From Burkholderia lata (GTDB lineage: Bacteria; Pseudomonadota; Gammaproteobacteria; Burkholderiales; Burkholderiaceae): a stretch of DNA of 64,000 nucleotides. Within the stretch, counting starts at the first letter, position 1, and every line of letters begins with the position of its first letter. Positions 9,272 through 17,369 of this stretch are shown here, piece by piece. The stretch spans positions 26,282-90,281 of the forward strand of contig NZ_CABVQK010000023.1 of assembly GCF_902499335.1 (NCBI RefSeq). Reading direction: 5' to 3'. Made by a program: the position numbers and the translations under genes. Below the pieces are notes generated by a model, which saw only the letters and a program-made list of their open reading frames with translations, had not been told where the DNA came from and ran no database searches.

Positions 9272-10411
9272 CTACCGTGGGTCGGGATCGAGGGTGCGTT
9301 GCGGGGCGAGCGCCGGGTCCTTCCGATCCGGCGCCGCCGCGCGCGCCGATACGGGGCTGTCGGGCCAGCGCAACTCGAACGCCGTGCCGCCGCGCGCGGT
9401 CGGGCGGCACGATGCTGCTCCGGCATGAGCCTGCGCAATGGCGGCGACCACGGCCAGCCCCAGGCCGCTGCCGCCTTTCTGGTTGGAATGCGTATCATCC
9501 ACGCGCCGGAATGCATCGAAGATCCGGGCTGCGCAATCGGCGGGGATGCCCGGACCCTCGTCTTCGACCACCAGCTGGCACGCACCGCTTTCGACCCGCG
9601 TGTGAATGCGGATCGCGCCGGGCACCGCATAGCGCCGCGCATTCTCCAGCAGCGCGAGCAGCGCCTGGCGCATCCGGAACGGGTCGCAGTGTACGGGCCG
9701 CGTATCGAGATCGAGCACCATGTGTTGACCGGCCGCGGCCAGCGAATCCTCGAACATCTCGGCGACCGCCTTGACGTGCGTCGCCAGATCGGTCTCCTGG
9801 ATGCTGACGCTCAGATGCCCGCTTTCGGCGAGGCTGATCACGCGGAGATCCTCGATCAGGCGCGTCAGGCCTTCCGCCTGGATCAGCAGGCTTCGGAACA
9901 GTGCCTCCCCCGGCTGGAAGACACCCTCCGCTAGCCCCTGCAACCGCCCGCGCAGGACCGTGACCGGTGTACGCAGTTCGTGCGCGATCGCGGCATTCCA
10001 GAATGCCTGTTCGTCCGTCATACGCTGCAGCTGGGTCGCGAGCGCATTGAAGTCGTCCGCGATCAGTGCGGCCTCGCGAATCGATCGATCGCCGGCGACG
10101 GCGCGCGCGGTCAGGTCGCCCTTGGCGACGCGGCGAATGCTGTCCGCGACCGAGTTGAGCGGCACGAGGATCTGATGCGCGAGCCGGGCAGACACGACAA
10201 TGGCGATTGCGAGGCCGATCAGGAGCGTGGTGCCCAGCCATAGCCACTCGGGGTTCGACGGGAACCAGCTCGCCTGGTAGCAGATGTCGGTCCAGTACCG
10301 GAGCACCAGGTAGTAGAACGCATAGAGCGTCAGCACGACGACCAGCGTGATGCCGAGCGCCAGCTCCGCCATCGACACAGCGATCTTGCGGCCCAATCCT
10401 CCAAGCTTCAT
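9272..10411 (-). CDS. Sensor histidine kinase, AdeS-like
   Basis: This 379-residue membrane kinase has two transmembrane helices (about 15-37 and 58-76) around a short periplasmic loop. A HAMP linker follows (LNSVADSIRRVAKGDLTAR). The dimerisation domain has the phosphoacceptor His144 in AIAHELRTPVTVLRGRLQGL, and the ATPase domain has LLENARRYA (N box), VEDEGPGIP (G1) and GGSGLGLAVV (G2). The H-box region is strikingly like AdeS, the kinase of the AdeABC pump, which also ends LRGRLQGL. Its partner is taken to be the regulator at 2264-2953. The C-terminal 30 residues are Pro/Arg/Asp-rich and outside the kinase fold. It is separated from the pump genes by 436 bases, so it may have its own promoter. 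Confidence 0.92.
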   Translation of the reverse strand: MKLGGLGRKIAVSMAELALGITLVVVLTLYAFYYLVLRYWTDICYQASWFPSNPEWLWLGTTLLIGLAIAIVVSARLAHQILVPLNSVADSIRRVAKGDLTARAVAGDRSIREAALIADDFNALATQLQRMTDEQAFWNAAIAHELRTPVTVLRGRLQGLAEGVFQPGEALFRSLLIQAEGLTRLIEDLRVISLAESGHLSVSIQETDLATHVKAVAEMFEDSLAAAGQHMVLDLDTRPVHCDPFRMRQALLALLENARRYAVPGAIRIHTRVESGACQLVVEDEGPGIPADCAARIFDAFRRVDDTHSNQKGGSGLGLAVVAAIAQAHAGAASCRPTARGGTAFELRWPDSPVSARAAAPDRKDPALAPQRTLDPDPR

Positions 10412-10924
10412 TTCGTGCTCCCAAGCGTGGTGTTGCGTCGATTCACGACGGGACAGTTGTGCGGCTGGATTGCCGTGGCGTCAGGGGAGAGGCGTGACCG
10501 GGGCGGGTGAACGGTGTACCGGTCAAGGGTTGCGGAAGTGGCGCGGAAGGGAGCGGCGCGCCTCGGTGTGTCGAGGTTTCCGGCGCCGGGTGTGCCGGAG
10601 GTGCCATGTCGCCCGGGACCGGAAAGGGGCGGGCTCGTATCGACGGGATCGCTCTCGACCGACAGGGACAGCGGCCGAACAGCTCGTCTTGCGCGGGACG
10701 GTATGGGTTCTTCAATCATGGTGTCCGCTTGGGATCCTGCTATTCACTCCATCGAATCGCAATATTACCGTACGAAATCGGCCACTCGATGACACGATGG
10801 TTCGGCGTGCGTTGGAACGCGCGGGACGCTGGCGTTACCGTGCGGCGCGGGCCGACACGCGTGTTGCCCGATCGGGTGACCGGGTGCCTCCCGGATGATT
10901 TCAAGTGATCCAGATGCTTGCGAG
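10412..10924. other. Long intergenic stretch with no recognised gene
   Basis: I find no frame here with a ribosome site and protein-like content. Composition drops near 10735-10800 and again past 10940. The region carries the divergent start signals of the kinase and leads into the dyad/box element at 10925-10978. Confidence 0.4.
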
Positions 10925-10978
10925 GCAGGGGAATACCCTGCTTTTTTTTATGAATAGTTGTTATGTATCATGACCTAC
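10925..10978 (+). promoter_or_regulatory. Repeated upstream element, copy A (dyad, T-run, ATGTATCATGACCTAC box)
   Basis: GCAGGG-GAATA-CCCTGC (10925-10941) is a perfect 6-bp stem followed by eight Ts. ATGTATCATGACCTAC lies at 10963-10978, 22 bases past the stem. The same arrangement with an identical 16-base box and identical spacing is at 17137-17188, and looser copies are near 20693 and 40437. As a plus-strand hairpin plus T-run it looks like an intrinsic terminator, yet no plus-strand gene precedes it. A leader attenuator, the end of a small RNA, or an operator dyad are all possible. Confidence 0.6.
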
Positions 10979-11191
10979 ATTGGGTAACGTTTTCTATCTT
11001 ATGGATGCCCAAGGTGACTTGATCCGTCGGTGTCCGATGGAAGGGCGAGGATCGACGAAGGGTGTCGTGTGGTGTCGCTGCCGGTGCGAACGGGAAACAT
11101 GAGCACACCGATGGACGTACGCAATCGAGTCGGGCGAGCGTTGATCCGGGAAGGAAATGAAGCATCGAACCGAATCGGTACTGGAAGTTTC

Positions 11192-11890
11192 ATGATGGAT
11201 CTCATATCTCCTGACATCGGGTTGTCCGTCGCCTTGCTGGCATGGGCGACAGGCACCTACGGCCTGAAGTTCGTCCGGAAGCGCAACCCGCTGCTCGGCG
11301 TCGCCTGGTGGGTCGTCACCGCTTCGTCCATCAATGCGCTGGTTTTCATGGCGACGGGCTGGTCATGCTCGTCCGGCATCGCGCATTTCCTCGACATGTT
11401 CACGCGAGGGTTCGGCATCCCGGTGATTGCGGCTGCCGGCATGATGGCCGTCACGCACGAATACCGGCCGATGGCCCAGCAGGTCGTCATGTTGTTCGGG
11501 ATGGCCGTGGTGGGAACGATGGCGCTGATGACGCTCGAATTCGTCGATATCGTCCTGCCGTATTTCTATGTCGCGATGTGGGCGTTGCTGGCGCTCTATC
11601 TGGTTTATTTCGTCGTGCGGTTGTTGCGTGCGGGCGAAGCGTTGCATGCGATGACGACGACACTGGCGCTCGTGCTGTCGCTGGTCGTCGCGTACGTCGA
11701 CGACCTGTACGAGATGCCTGGCAACGCGAACGGCGCCGTATTCGGCTTTCCCGTGCTGGCGTTGCTGACGTGGTCATATTTCGCGGTCGCGATCTATTAC
11801 GCGTACTGCGCGCTGGAACGGAAGCGTCATGTCGAAAGGACCGGGGCTTCACGCGTGCTCCGGTGGCATGAATTTACCTCATTCGAATAG
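11192..11890 (+). CDS. Seven-helix membrane protein, copy 1
   Basis: This 232-residue protein has seven hydrophobic helices (about 8-28, 34-55, 62-88, 96-118, 121-145, 150-170, 184-206) and almost no soluble domain. I recognise no family. A clear homologue is at 19559-20248; shared blocks include HFLD.F.RGFG.P in helix 3, LPYFYVAMWALL in helix 5, HAMT.T in helix 6 and YYAYCALER at the end. Two histidines (65 and 152), within helices 3 and 6, are conserved in both copies and could ligate heme or a metal; this is speculation. Both copies sit with an amine oxidase and a cytochrome c, so a role in electron transfer or transport for that system is inferred. ATGs at 11192 and 11195 are both possible. 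Confidence 0.65.
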   Translation: MMDLISPDIGLSVALLAWATGTYGLKFVRKRNPLLGVAWWVVTASSINALVFMATGWSCSSGIAHFLDMFTRGFGIPVIAAAGMMAVTHEYRPMAQQVVMLFGMAVVGTMALMTLEFVDIVLPYFYVAMWALLALYLVYFVVRLLRAGEALHAMTTTLALVLSLVVAYVDDLYEMPGNANGAVFGFPVLALLTWSYFAVAIYYAYCALERKRHVERTGASRVLRWHEFTSFE

Positions 11891-11900
11891 GAATCCTGAC

Positions 11901-12578
11901 ATGAATGAGGATCTGCAAGCGTGTGAAAAACCCGGCGTGGATCAGTCGGTGCATGCGGTGAAGCCGATGCCTCCGCGCGGAAAGAAAGGCGATGGCGAGA
12001 CACGGGAGCGTCTGCTGAAAGCAGCACGCACGATCTTCGCCGAAAGAGGTTATGCGGCGACGAGCATCGAAAGCATTGCCGTCGCGGCGGGCTATACGCG
12101 TGGCGCGTTCTATTCGAATTTTCGCGACAAGACCGTCGTGCTGCTCGAACTGTTGAAGCGCGATTACGAAGACGTCGAGCGTGCGCTGATGCGCATCGTC
12201 GAGGCGCGCAACAGCCGCGAGGCGACGGAGCGCGCGATGCACACGTACTTCAGGAAGCGCTATCGCCAGCCCGACGCCTGCGTCATGTGGATGGAAGCGG
12301 CGCTCCTGTCGAGGCACGATCCGCCGTTCCGTGTTCAGTTCAATGCGTTTTTGAAAGAGCGGCGGGAAGGGAGCGCGGCATGCGATCGCGTGCTCGACGA
12401 GCCTGTGGACGTGCGGCTGCCGTTGCCGGTCGAGTTGCTGACGCTCGGCCTGACGGGGCTGGGCGACGACGTGTTGCCCGACGGCGCGAGCGGACGGTGG
12501 CACCTGACCGACGCATGGGTCGACGCGGCGGTGACGCGGGTGTTCGCGGGCAGCCCATGCGACGCGTCGATGGAATGA
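11901..12578 (+). CDS. TetR/AcrR-family transcriptional regulator
   Basis: This 225-residue regulator has the TetR helix-turn-helix at about residues 30-80: RERLLKAARTIFAERGYAAT, then SIESIAVAAGYTRGAFYSNF and a lysine-containing DKTVVLLELL. The rest is a helical ligand-binding domain without recognisable specificity. The ATG at 11901 has AGGA 8 bases upstream and gives an N-terminal extension rich in charged residues. The gene starts 10 bases after the membrane protein and ends 60 bases before the amine oxidase, so all four genes 11192-14993 look like one operon that carries its own regulator. Its signal is unknown; a substrate or product of the amine oxidase is the simplest guess. Confidence 0.88.
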   Translation: MNEDLQACEKPGVDQSVHAVKPMPPRGKKGDGETRERLLKAARTIFAERGYAATSIESIAVAAGYTRGAFYSNFRDKTVVLLELLKRDYEDVERALMRIVEARNSREATERAMHTYFRKRYRQPDACVMWMEAALLSRHDPPFRVQFNAFLKERREGSAACDRVLDEPVDVRLPLPVELLTLGLTGLGDDVLPDGASGRWHLTDAWVDAAVTRVFAGSPCDASME

Positions 12579-12638
12579 CCGCGCGATCGCGGCGAGCCGG
12601 TGCAAGGACAAACTGACGAGGATGGAAGGAATATAAAA

Positions 12639-14117
12639 ATGAATCGCAAACCCAGGCCGGATACCCAGACCCGGCGCAACATATTGCGCCTCGCAGCGGT
12701 AGGCGCTGCGTCGCTCGCGGCCGGCGAAGTGTCGATCGCGCAAGCGGCCAACGCAGTCACCAAAAACGACGGCGTGCTCGACGTCGCGATCATCGGCGCG
12801 GGCCTCGCGGGGCTGACCGCCGCGCGCGACCTGAAGCGTGCCGGATGTGAGTCGTTCGTCGTGCTCGAGGCGCGTGATCGCGTGGGTGGGCGCACCTACA
12901 ACCACGACCTCGGCGGCGGGAGAATCTCCGAAGCCGGCGGTCAATGGTTCGGTCCCGGCCAGACGGCGATCGTCGATCTCGCGCGCGAGCTGAACGTCGA
13001 TACCTTCGATACCTACTACGAGGGCAAGACGGTGTTCCTCGCGGACGGCGCCCGGGTAGCCCAGGACACGCACGGTACGGTGGGCGGCAACCCCACGATC
13101 GCGGCCCGGCTCAACGCGATGGCGAAGCACGTGCCTTCGGCGGCACCGTGGAAAGCACCGAATGCGGCGGCGCTCGACAAAGTGTCGCTGGGCGCGTGGC
13201 TCGCGCAGCAGGGCCTCACCAACGAGGAGAAATTCTCGTTCAGCCTGGCGGCCCGGTTGTCGCTCGGCACCGCGCCGGCGCAGCTCGGCTTGCTGCACTA
13301 CCTGGCGACGATCAACAGCGCGAACAGCGACTACGACCAGCTCGAGTCGATCAAGGGCGGCGCACAGGAGTCGCGCTTCGTCGGCGGTTCGCAGGTGCTG
13401 AGCATCAGGATGGCGAACGAACTGGGCGAGCGGGTGAAGCTGTCCTGCCCGGTGCGCAGGATTGCCGGCTGGAATCGCGAGGTCGTCGAGCTCCACACCG
13501 ACCAGGGCGTCGTGCGCGCGCGCCGCGTGATCGTCGCGTTGAATCCGGCGCTGTGCAACCAGGTCGTGTTCGACCCGCCGCTGCCGGACGGTCGCGCGCA
13601 GTTGCAACGCCTATGGCCCGCCTACGCGCCGATGCGCAAGACGGTTCACGTCTACGACCGGCCGTTCTGGCGGGACGACGGTTGCAACGGGCAGGTCATC
13701 CCGGTCAACGGTCCGCTGCTGTGGGCCTATGACAACTCGCCGCCGGACGGTTCGATCGGCGTCATCAATGGCTTCATCGCACCGGGCGCGCTCGCGAGCG
13801 ACGCGAAGGTGGCGGAGCAGACGCTTTCCGCGATCTACGCGCAGGCGCTCGGCGACAAGGCGCTGCGCCCGACGCAGTTCCACGATTACGACTGGGGCAA
13901 GGTGGACCCGTGGTCGCTCACCTGCATTCATCCGATTCCGCCCGGCTTCTGGACCAAGTGGGGCGAGTACCTGCACCCGCCGGTCGGGCGGCTGATCTGG
14001 TCGGGAACGGAAACCGCCGACATCTGGGCCGGCGCAATGGATGGTGCGGTGCGTTCGGGGCATCGCGCCGCACTGCAGGTATTGGGTGCGCTCGCGCATC
14101 GGACGACGGAGGCTTGA
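12639..14117 (+). CDS. Tat-exported flavin amine oxidase/dehydrogenase, copy 1
   Basis: This 492-residue flavoprotein starts with a Tat-type signal: TRRNILRLAAVGAASLAAG near residues 11-29, so it is probably folded with FAD and exported to the periplasm. The FAD domain has IIGAGLAGLTAARDL and VLEARDRVGGRTY. The C-terminal FAD-binding segment GTETADIWAGAMDGAVRSGH is the monoamine-oxidase family signature. It should oxidise an amine to imine/aldehyde. A cytochrome c gene begins immediately after its stop. In the related nicotine enzyme NicA2 a cytochrome c, not oxygen, is the electron acceptor, so dehydrogenase activity is likely here too. ATG at 12639 has GGAAGGA upstream. Its close paralogue is at 17370-18857. 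Confidence 0.9.
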   Translation: MNRKPRPDTQTRRNILRLAAVGAASLAAGEVSIAQAANAVTKNDGVLDVAIIGAGLAGLTAARDLKRAGCESFVVLEARDRVGGRTYNHDLGGGRISEAGGQWFGPGQTAIVDLARELNVDTFDTYYEGKTVFLADGARVAQDTHGTVGGNPTIAARLNAMAKHVPSAAPWKAPNAAALDKVSLGAWLAQQGLTNEEKFSFSLAARLSLGTAPAQLGLLHYLATINSANSDYDQLESIKGGAQESRFVGGSQVLSIRMANELGERVKLSCPVRRIAGWNREVVELHTDQGVVRARRVIVALNPALCNQVVFDPPLPDGRAQLQRLWPAYAPMRKTVHVYDRPFWRDDGCNGQVIPVNGPLLWAYDNSPPDGSIGVINGFIAPGALASDAKVAEQTLSAIYAQALGDKALRPTQFHDYDWGKVDPWSLTCIHPIPPGFWTKWGEYLHPPVGRLIWSGTETADIWAGAMDGAVRSGHRAALQVLGALAHRTTEA

Positions 14118-14993
14118 GTGAAGCGAGCATTGATCATCGGTGTTGTCGTGGTGGCTGCGGTGTCGGCGGCCGGCGTGCTGTTCGGGCGCGATCTGTACGG
14201 CTATTACCGCTTCGGGAAAGTGCTGGACGGCGAGGTCGACGCGCGCCAGGCCGATGCCGGCCCGTGGCCTCAGCCGCAGGAGACGTGTTTCATCTGTCAC
14301 GGCCCGCGCGGGCAGTCCGGTAACGGCGGATATCCGGCGCTGTCCGGCCAGCCGGCGGCCTATATCGAGGCCCAGTTGCGCGCGTTCGCCGGCGACCGGC
14401 GGCCGGACCCGTACATGGGGCCGCTGGCGCGCGGGATGGACGAGAAACAGATGAAGCTGCTGGCCGATTATTTCTCGCGCCAGGCACCGGTGCAGAACGA
14501 GAAGATCCGCGTCGACGCGGCGCTCGCCGCGCGCGGCATGTCGGTGGTGCAGGCGAGGAGCTGCGTCGCCTGTCATGGCGCGGACCTGACGGGCAACGAG
14601 CGCGCGCCTCGCCTCGCGGGGCAGGGCGAGGCCTATCTGGCGGACCAGCTCGTCGCGTTCCGCGCGGGCAAGCGGCATGACGAGACGGGCGCGATGAATG
14701 GTGTGGCCGCCGCGTTGTCGGACGACGACGTCCGGGCCGTCGCGCATTATCTGGCGAGTATCGCCCCGACGCACAAAGCGGCCGCGACTGCGGCGGTGGA
14801 TCGTGCGCCGCGCCTCGCGAATCATGACGAGGCGGATCTGGTGAAGCAGATCACGGCCATCAAGACCGGGAATCGTGCGGTTCCGGCCAGTGCGATGCAT
14901 GCCGCGGTCGGCAGGTTGTCCGGTGACGACATCCGTGCCGTGGCGTACTACCTCGCCAACGTGTCTTCCGGGCGCGACGGCGGCGTCAGGTAA
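14118..14993 (+). CDS. Cytochrome c with two heme sites and a third heme-less repeat
   Basis: This 291-residue protein starts with GTG directly after the amine-oxidase stop and has an N-terminal membrane anchor or signal (about residues 3-23). CFICH (57-61) and CVACH (149-153) are two c-type heme motifs in c4-like domains. A third stretch, about 220-286, repeats the second domain's pattern (RAPRLANHDEADLVKQI, LSGDDIRAVAYYLANV) but has no CXXCH. It is either a lost heme domain or a docking module. Role: accept electrons from the periplasmic amine oxidase and pass them to the respiratory chain. The shorter paralogue at 18868-19524 lacks the third repeat. The zero-length gap implies translational coupling. 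Confidence 0.88.
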   Translation: MKRALIIGVVVVAAVSAAGVLFGRDLYGYYRFGKVLDGEVDARQADAGPWPQPQETCFICHGPRGQSGNGGYPALSGQPAAYIEAQLRAFAGDRRPDPYMGPLARGMDEKQMKLLADYFSRQAPVQNEKIRVDAALAARGMSVVQARSCVACHGADLTGNERAPRLAGQGEAYLADQLVAFRAGKRHDETGAMNGVAAALSDDDVRAVAHYLASIAPTHKAAATAAVDRAPRLANHDEADLVKQITAIKTGNRAVPASAMHAAVGRLSGDDIRAVAYYLANVSSGRDGGVR

Positions 14994-15179
14994 CGCTGGG
15001 AGAAGCGCGGCGATCCCGCCGGCTCGTTGCGGTGACGCGGGCGGTCGGTAGCGCCGCGGTGGAACGCGCGGGCTCGGCGCGGCCCCGGCCGCCGCGACGA
15101 ATGGTGGAGGCGGCCGCCGGCCATCGAGCGGCGGCGCCCCGGATGGAAATTGGTGTCGGCATCGGGTATAGTCGTTCGC

Positions 15180-15198
15180 GACCGGCGTAACGCCGGTC
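15180..15198. promoter_or_regulatory. 19-bp palindrome upstream of tetR, likely operator
   Basis: GACCGGCG-TAA-CGCCGGTC is a perfect 8-bp inverted repeat. It sits directly downstream of a -10-like GGTATAGTC (15163-15171) and 46 bases before the TetR start, over the expected transcription start. This is the usual place for a self-repressing TetR operator. Confidence 0.55.
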
Positions 15199-15243
15199 CA
15201 ATCACATCAGGAAGGCGGGAACGCCCAGATCACGACGGAAGCG

Positions 15244-15915
15244 ATGACAGTGCCTATTGAGCAACCGACCAGGAAACGGCGCACATCGAGTGCTGCACCC
15301 ACCGGCGCGCAGCCCGAAGGCCTTCGGGCCCAGGGCGTTCGGACGCGCAAACTCATCGTGCGCGTGGCGCGGAAACTCCTGCTCGAGGGCGGCGCGCTGG
15401 AGTTTTCCCAGCGTGCGGTCGCGCAGCGCGCCGGCATCAGCGTCAGCAACCTCCAGTACTATTTCCCGACGCGGCTCGCCGTGCTGCGCGCGGTCATGGA
15501 GCCCGAGATCGAGGCATACCTGACCGCGCTGAAGCGTGCGCTCGAAAGCGGCGCATCGCCGCGTGAAACGCTCGATGCATTGCTCGGGATGGCGCTCGAG
15601 AATGCGAAGGACGTCAAGGGCACGGCCCTGTGGGCCCACTTCATGTCGTTCGCGTCGATCGATCCCGAATGCGCGCGGCTGATCGACGAATGGTATGCGT
15701 CCTTGACACAAGCCATTACCGCGCTCGTCCGTTCCGTGAATCCGGGCCTCAAGGCGGCAGACGGTGAGCAAGTGGCGATGCTGCTCGTCGCGATGGCTGA
15801 CGGGCTGGCACTCCAGTACACGATGGGGCGGCAGACGGAGGGGCTCGATGCGAGGTTCCTGGCGTCGGTGTACAGCCTGGTGGAAGGCAAGGCGTCCGGC
15901 GGCAAGAGCCGATAG
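15244..15915 (+). CDS. TetR-family regulator, paralogue of the one at 30684
   Basis: This 223-residue TetR protein has its DNA-binding domain at about 30-85: KLIVRVARKLLLEGGALEFS, QRAGISVSNLQYYFPTRLAV. The C-terminal domain carries FASIDPECARLIDEWYASL and LLVAMADGLALQ. The regulator at 30684-31373 shares nearly the same DNA-reading helix (GISVSNLQYYFPTRLAVLRA), so the two may read related operators. It stands between the first amine-oxidase operon and the thioesterase-like gene, and is probably transcribed alone, from the palindrome promoter to the hairpin at 15946. Ligand unknown. Confidence 0.9.
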   Translation: MTVPIEQPTRKRRTSSAAPTGAQPEGLRAQGVRTRKLIVRVARKLLLEGGALEFSQRAVAQRAGISVSNLQYYFPTRLAVLRAVMEPEIEAYLTALKRALESGASPRETLDALLGMALENAKDVKGTALWAHFMSFASIDPECARLIDEWYASLTQAITALVRSVNPGLKAADGEQVAMLLVAMADGLALQYTMGRQTEGLDARFLASVYSLVEGKASGGKSR

Positions 15916-15945
15916 CGGCCGCGGCCTGGCCAGGTTACACAGGAA

Positions 15946-15974
15946 GACAGGGCATGCCCCTGTCTTTTTTCTTT
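15946..15974 (+). terminator. Rho-independent terminator after tetR
   Basis: GACAGGG-CATGC-CCCTGTC (15946-15964) is a 7-bp stem followed by six Ts, 31 bases after the TetR stop. The reverse orientation lacks a T-run, so it serves the plus-strand gene. Confidence 0.8.
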
Positions 15975-16043
15975 TGTCGCCGCCGTGTGCAATACCGCGT
16001 GGCGGGCGCCTCGTTTCGCAATCGCGGCGCGCAGGGCGGTCAT

Positions 16044-16856
16044 TCAGCTTGCCGGCGACGGGTTGCCGAGCGTCCCACGGAATTTCGCGAGCTGACGCGA
16101 TTCCGCCACGAGTTGCCCGCCCGTATCCCGCAGTTCACCGTCGATGACCAGCAGGCCGTTGCGGACCTCCTTCGTCACGAAGCGTGCGTGGATCGGCCCG
16201 GGACCAGGGTTGGCCTTGACGTGTACCGCATATTCGATCGTCGGCACCGATCCCCACTCGGCGCGATCGATGATGTTGTAGATCGGCGGCGGGAACGCAT
16301 CTGCGAAGAGGGGCAGCGACGCGAGCGTCGGCGATACTTCGTCATCCATAGAAATCCATCCTTCGATGGTCGCTGTGTGTTCCGGCCCGCTGTTCTGTAA
16401 TGCCCCGGGTGCGAGGCGCAGGTCGAACTGCGAGATGAACGACCGCATCGGTTCCGGGATCGCCAGCGTGTCGATGTTCACGCATGCGTGATAAGGCGTG
16501 GCGGGCAGCTGCGGCCCCGCACAATGCGACGCCGTGGCGCCGGTTGTCCGGGAGAAATCGGTGAACGTCGCCACGTAGAACGCCTTGAGTTCGTCATCCT
16601 GAATCAACGACAACGTCGCGCGCGACAGGCTTTTCGTCGATCCAAGTTCAACGATGCGGGCCATTGCGGGGCCGGCAACGGGATGGCCGAGAAAACTCGC
16701 GTTGATCGACAGCAGGTCGGGATGCGCGCTTCGGCCGGCGAGTGTTTCGGCTGCCAGCCTGGTGAGGTAGCCCCCGTTCGGATAGCCGAGGACGTTGAAT
16801 CGGGACGAGATATCGACGGGTATTTCCGCGCAGGCGCCTGACATTCCTGTTCCCAT
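16044..16856 (-). CDS. Thioesterase-like (double hot-dog, TesB-type) protein
   Basis: This protein of about 270 residues has the acyl-CoA thioesterase-like layout: an N-terminal hot dog with PNGGYLTRLAAETL, HPDLLSINASFLGHPVAGPA and a basic/alternating strand region, then a C-terminal hot dog ending IHARFVTKEVRNGLLVIDGE and LRDTGGQLVAESRQLA. It should hydrolyse or bind an acyl-CoA; the substrate is unknown. It is transcribed divergently from the second amine-oxidase operon. The start is uncertain: the ATG at 16856 fits the domain start but lacks a clear ribosome site, and the frame stays open to 17114 with an unconserved Arg/Ser-rich stretch. Its presence supports acyl-CoA chemistry in the neighbouring catabolic genes. 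Confidence 0.7.
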   Translation of the reverse strand: MGTGMSGACAEIPVDISSRFNVLGYPNGGYLTRLAAETLAGRSAHPDLLSINASFLGHPVAGPAMARIVELGSTKSLSRATLSLIQDDELKAFYVATFTDFSRTTGATASHCAGPQLPATPYHACVNIDTLAIPEPMRSFISQFDLRLAPGALQNSGPEHTATIEGWISMDDEVSPTLASLPLFADAFPPPIYNIIDRAEWGSVPTIEYAVHVKANPGPGPIHARFVTKEVRNGLLVIDGELRDTGGQLVAESRQLAKFRGTLGNPSPAS

Positions 16857-17136
16857 GAAGCAAGGCCCCGTCGACGACGCGGGGAGCCGGATTGAGCGGC
16901 ACGAGCGCCACGCCGCGGAAGCCAATTGCTGCCGCACATGGGGGCCGGCGCATGCGCGCCGTGCGGCGCTGTCATTGCGCGCGGATCGATGCGTTTTCTC
17001 GCGTGAATTCGTGGCGCCAAGCATAGCGGGCGCGTGTGCCGCATTGAAGTTTATTTTGTGAATCGGCACGTATTCGTGCGATGAATGATCGGCATTGAAC
17101 GTCGTCATGTACAAGCGTGTACCGGTTCTCCGAAGG

Positions 17137-17188
17137 CAGGGTTATCCCCTGTCTTTTTTTTATTCCGATTATATGTATCATGACCTAC
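17137..17188 (+). promoter_or_regulatory. Repeated upstream element, copy B
   Basis: CAGGG-TTATC-CCCTG (17137-17151), a T-run, then ATGTATCATGACCTAC at 17173-17188. The box is identical to copy A (10963-10978) and begins 22 bases after the stem in both. No plus-strand gene lies upstream within 1.2 kb. It precedes the second amine-oxidase operon. Confidence 0.6.
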
Positions 17189-17369
17189 GTTTGTCACATA
17201 TTCCTACAAATGGATTGCATGGTTCGTCGACTTGCCTTGCGCCACGAGCGGGGCAGGGATGACAGCCGCACTCCGATCGGTTCGGAACGACGTGCCGAAC
17301 GGGCCGCCTATCGTTCGTCATCCTGATGGACGGCTCCCGAGCGACTTTCATTGCAGTAGCCAACACACC

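Noticed and set aside
10507..10908. Possible plus-strand gene before element copy A
   Set aside because: No ribosome site, domain or membrane pattern; content is Arg/Gly-rich as in shadow frames.
11874..13607. 577-codon minus-strand frame opposite the TetR and amine-oxidase genes
   Set aside because: Arg/His-rich without recognisable domains; shadow of real plus-strand genes.
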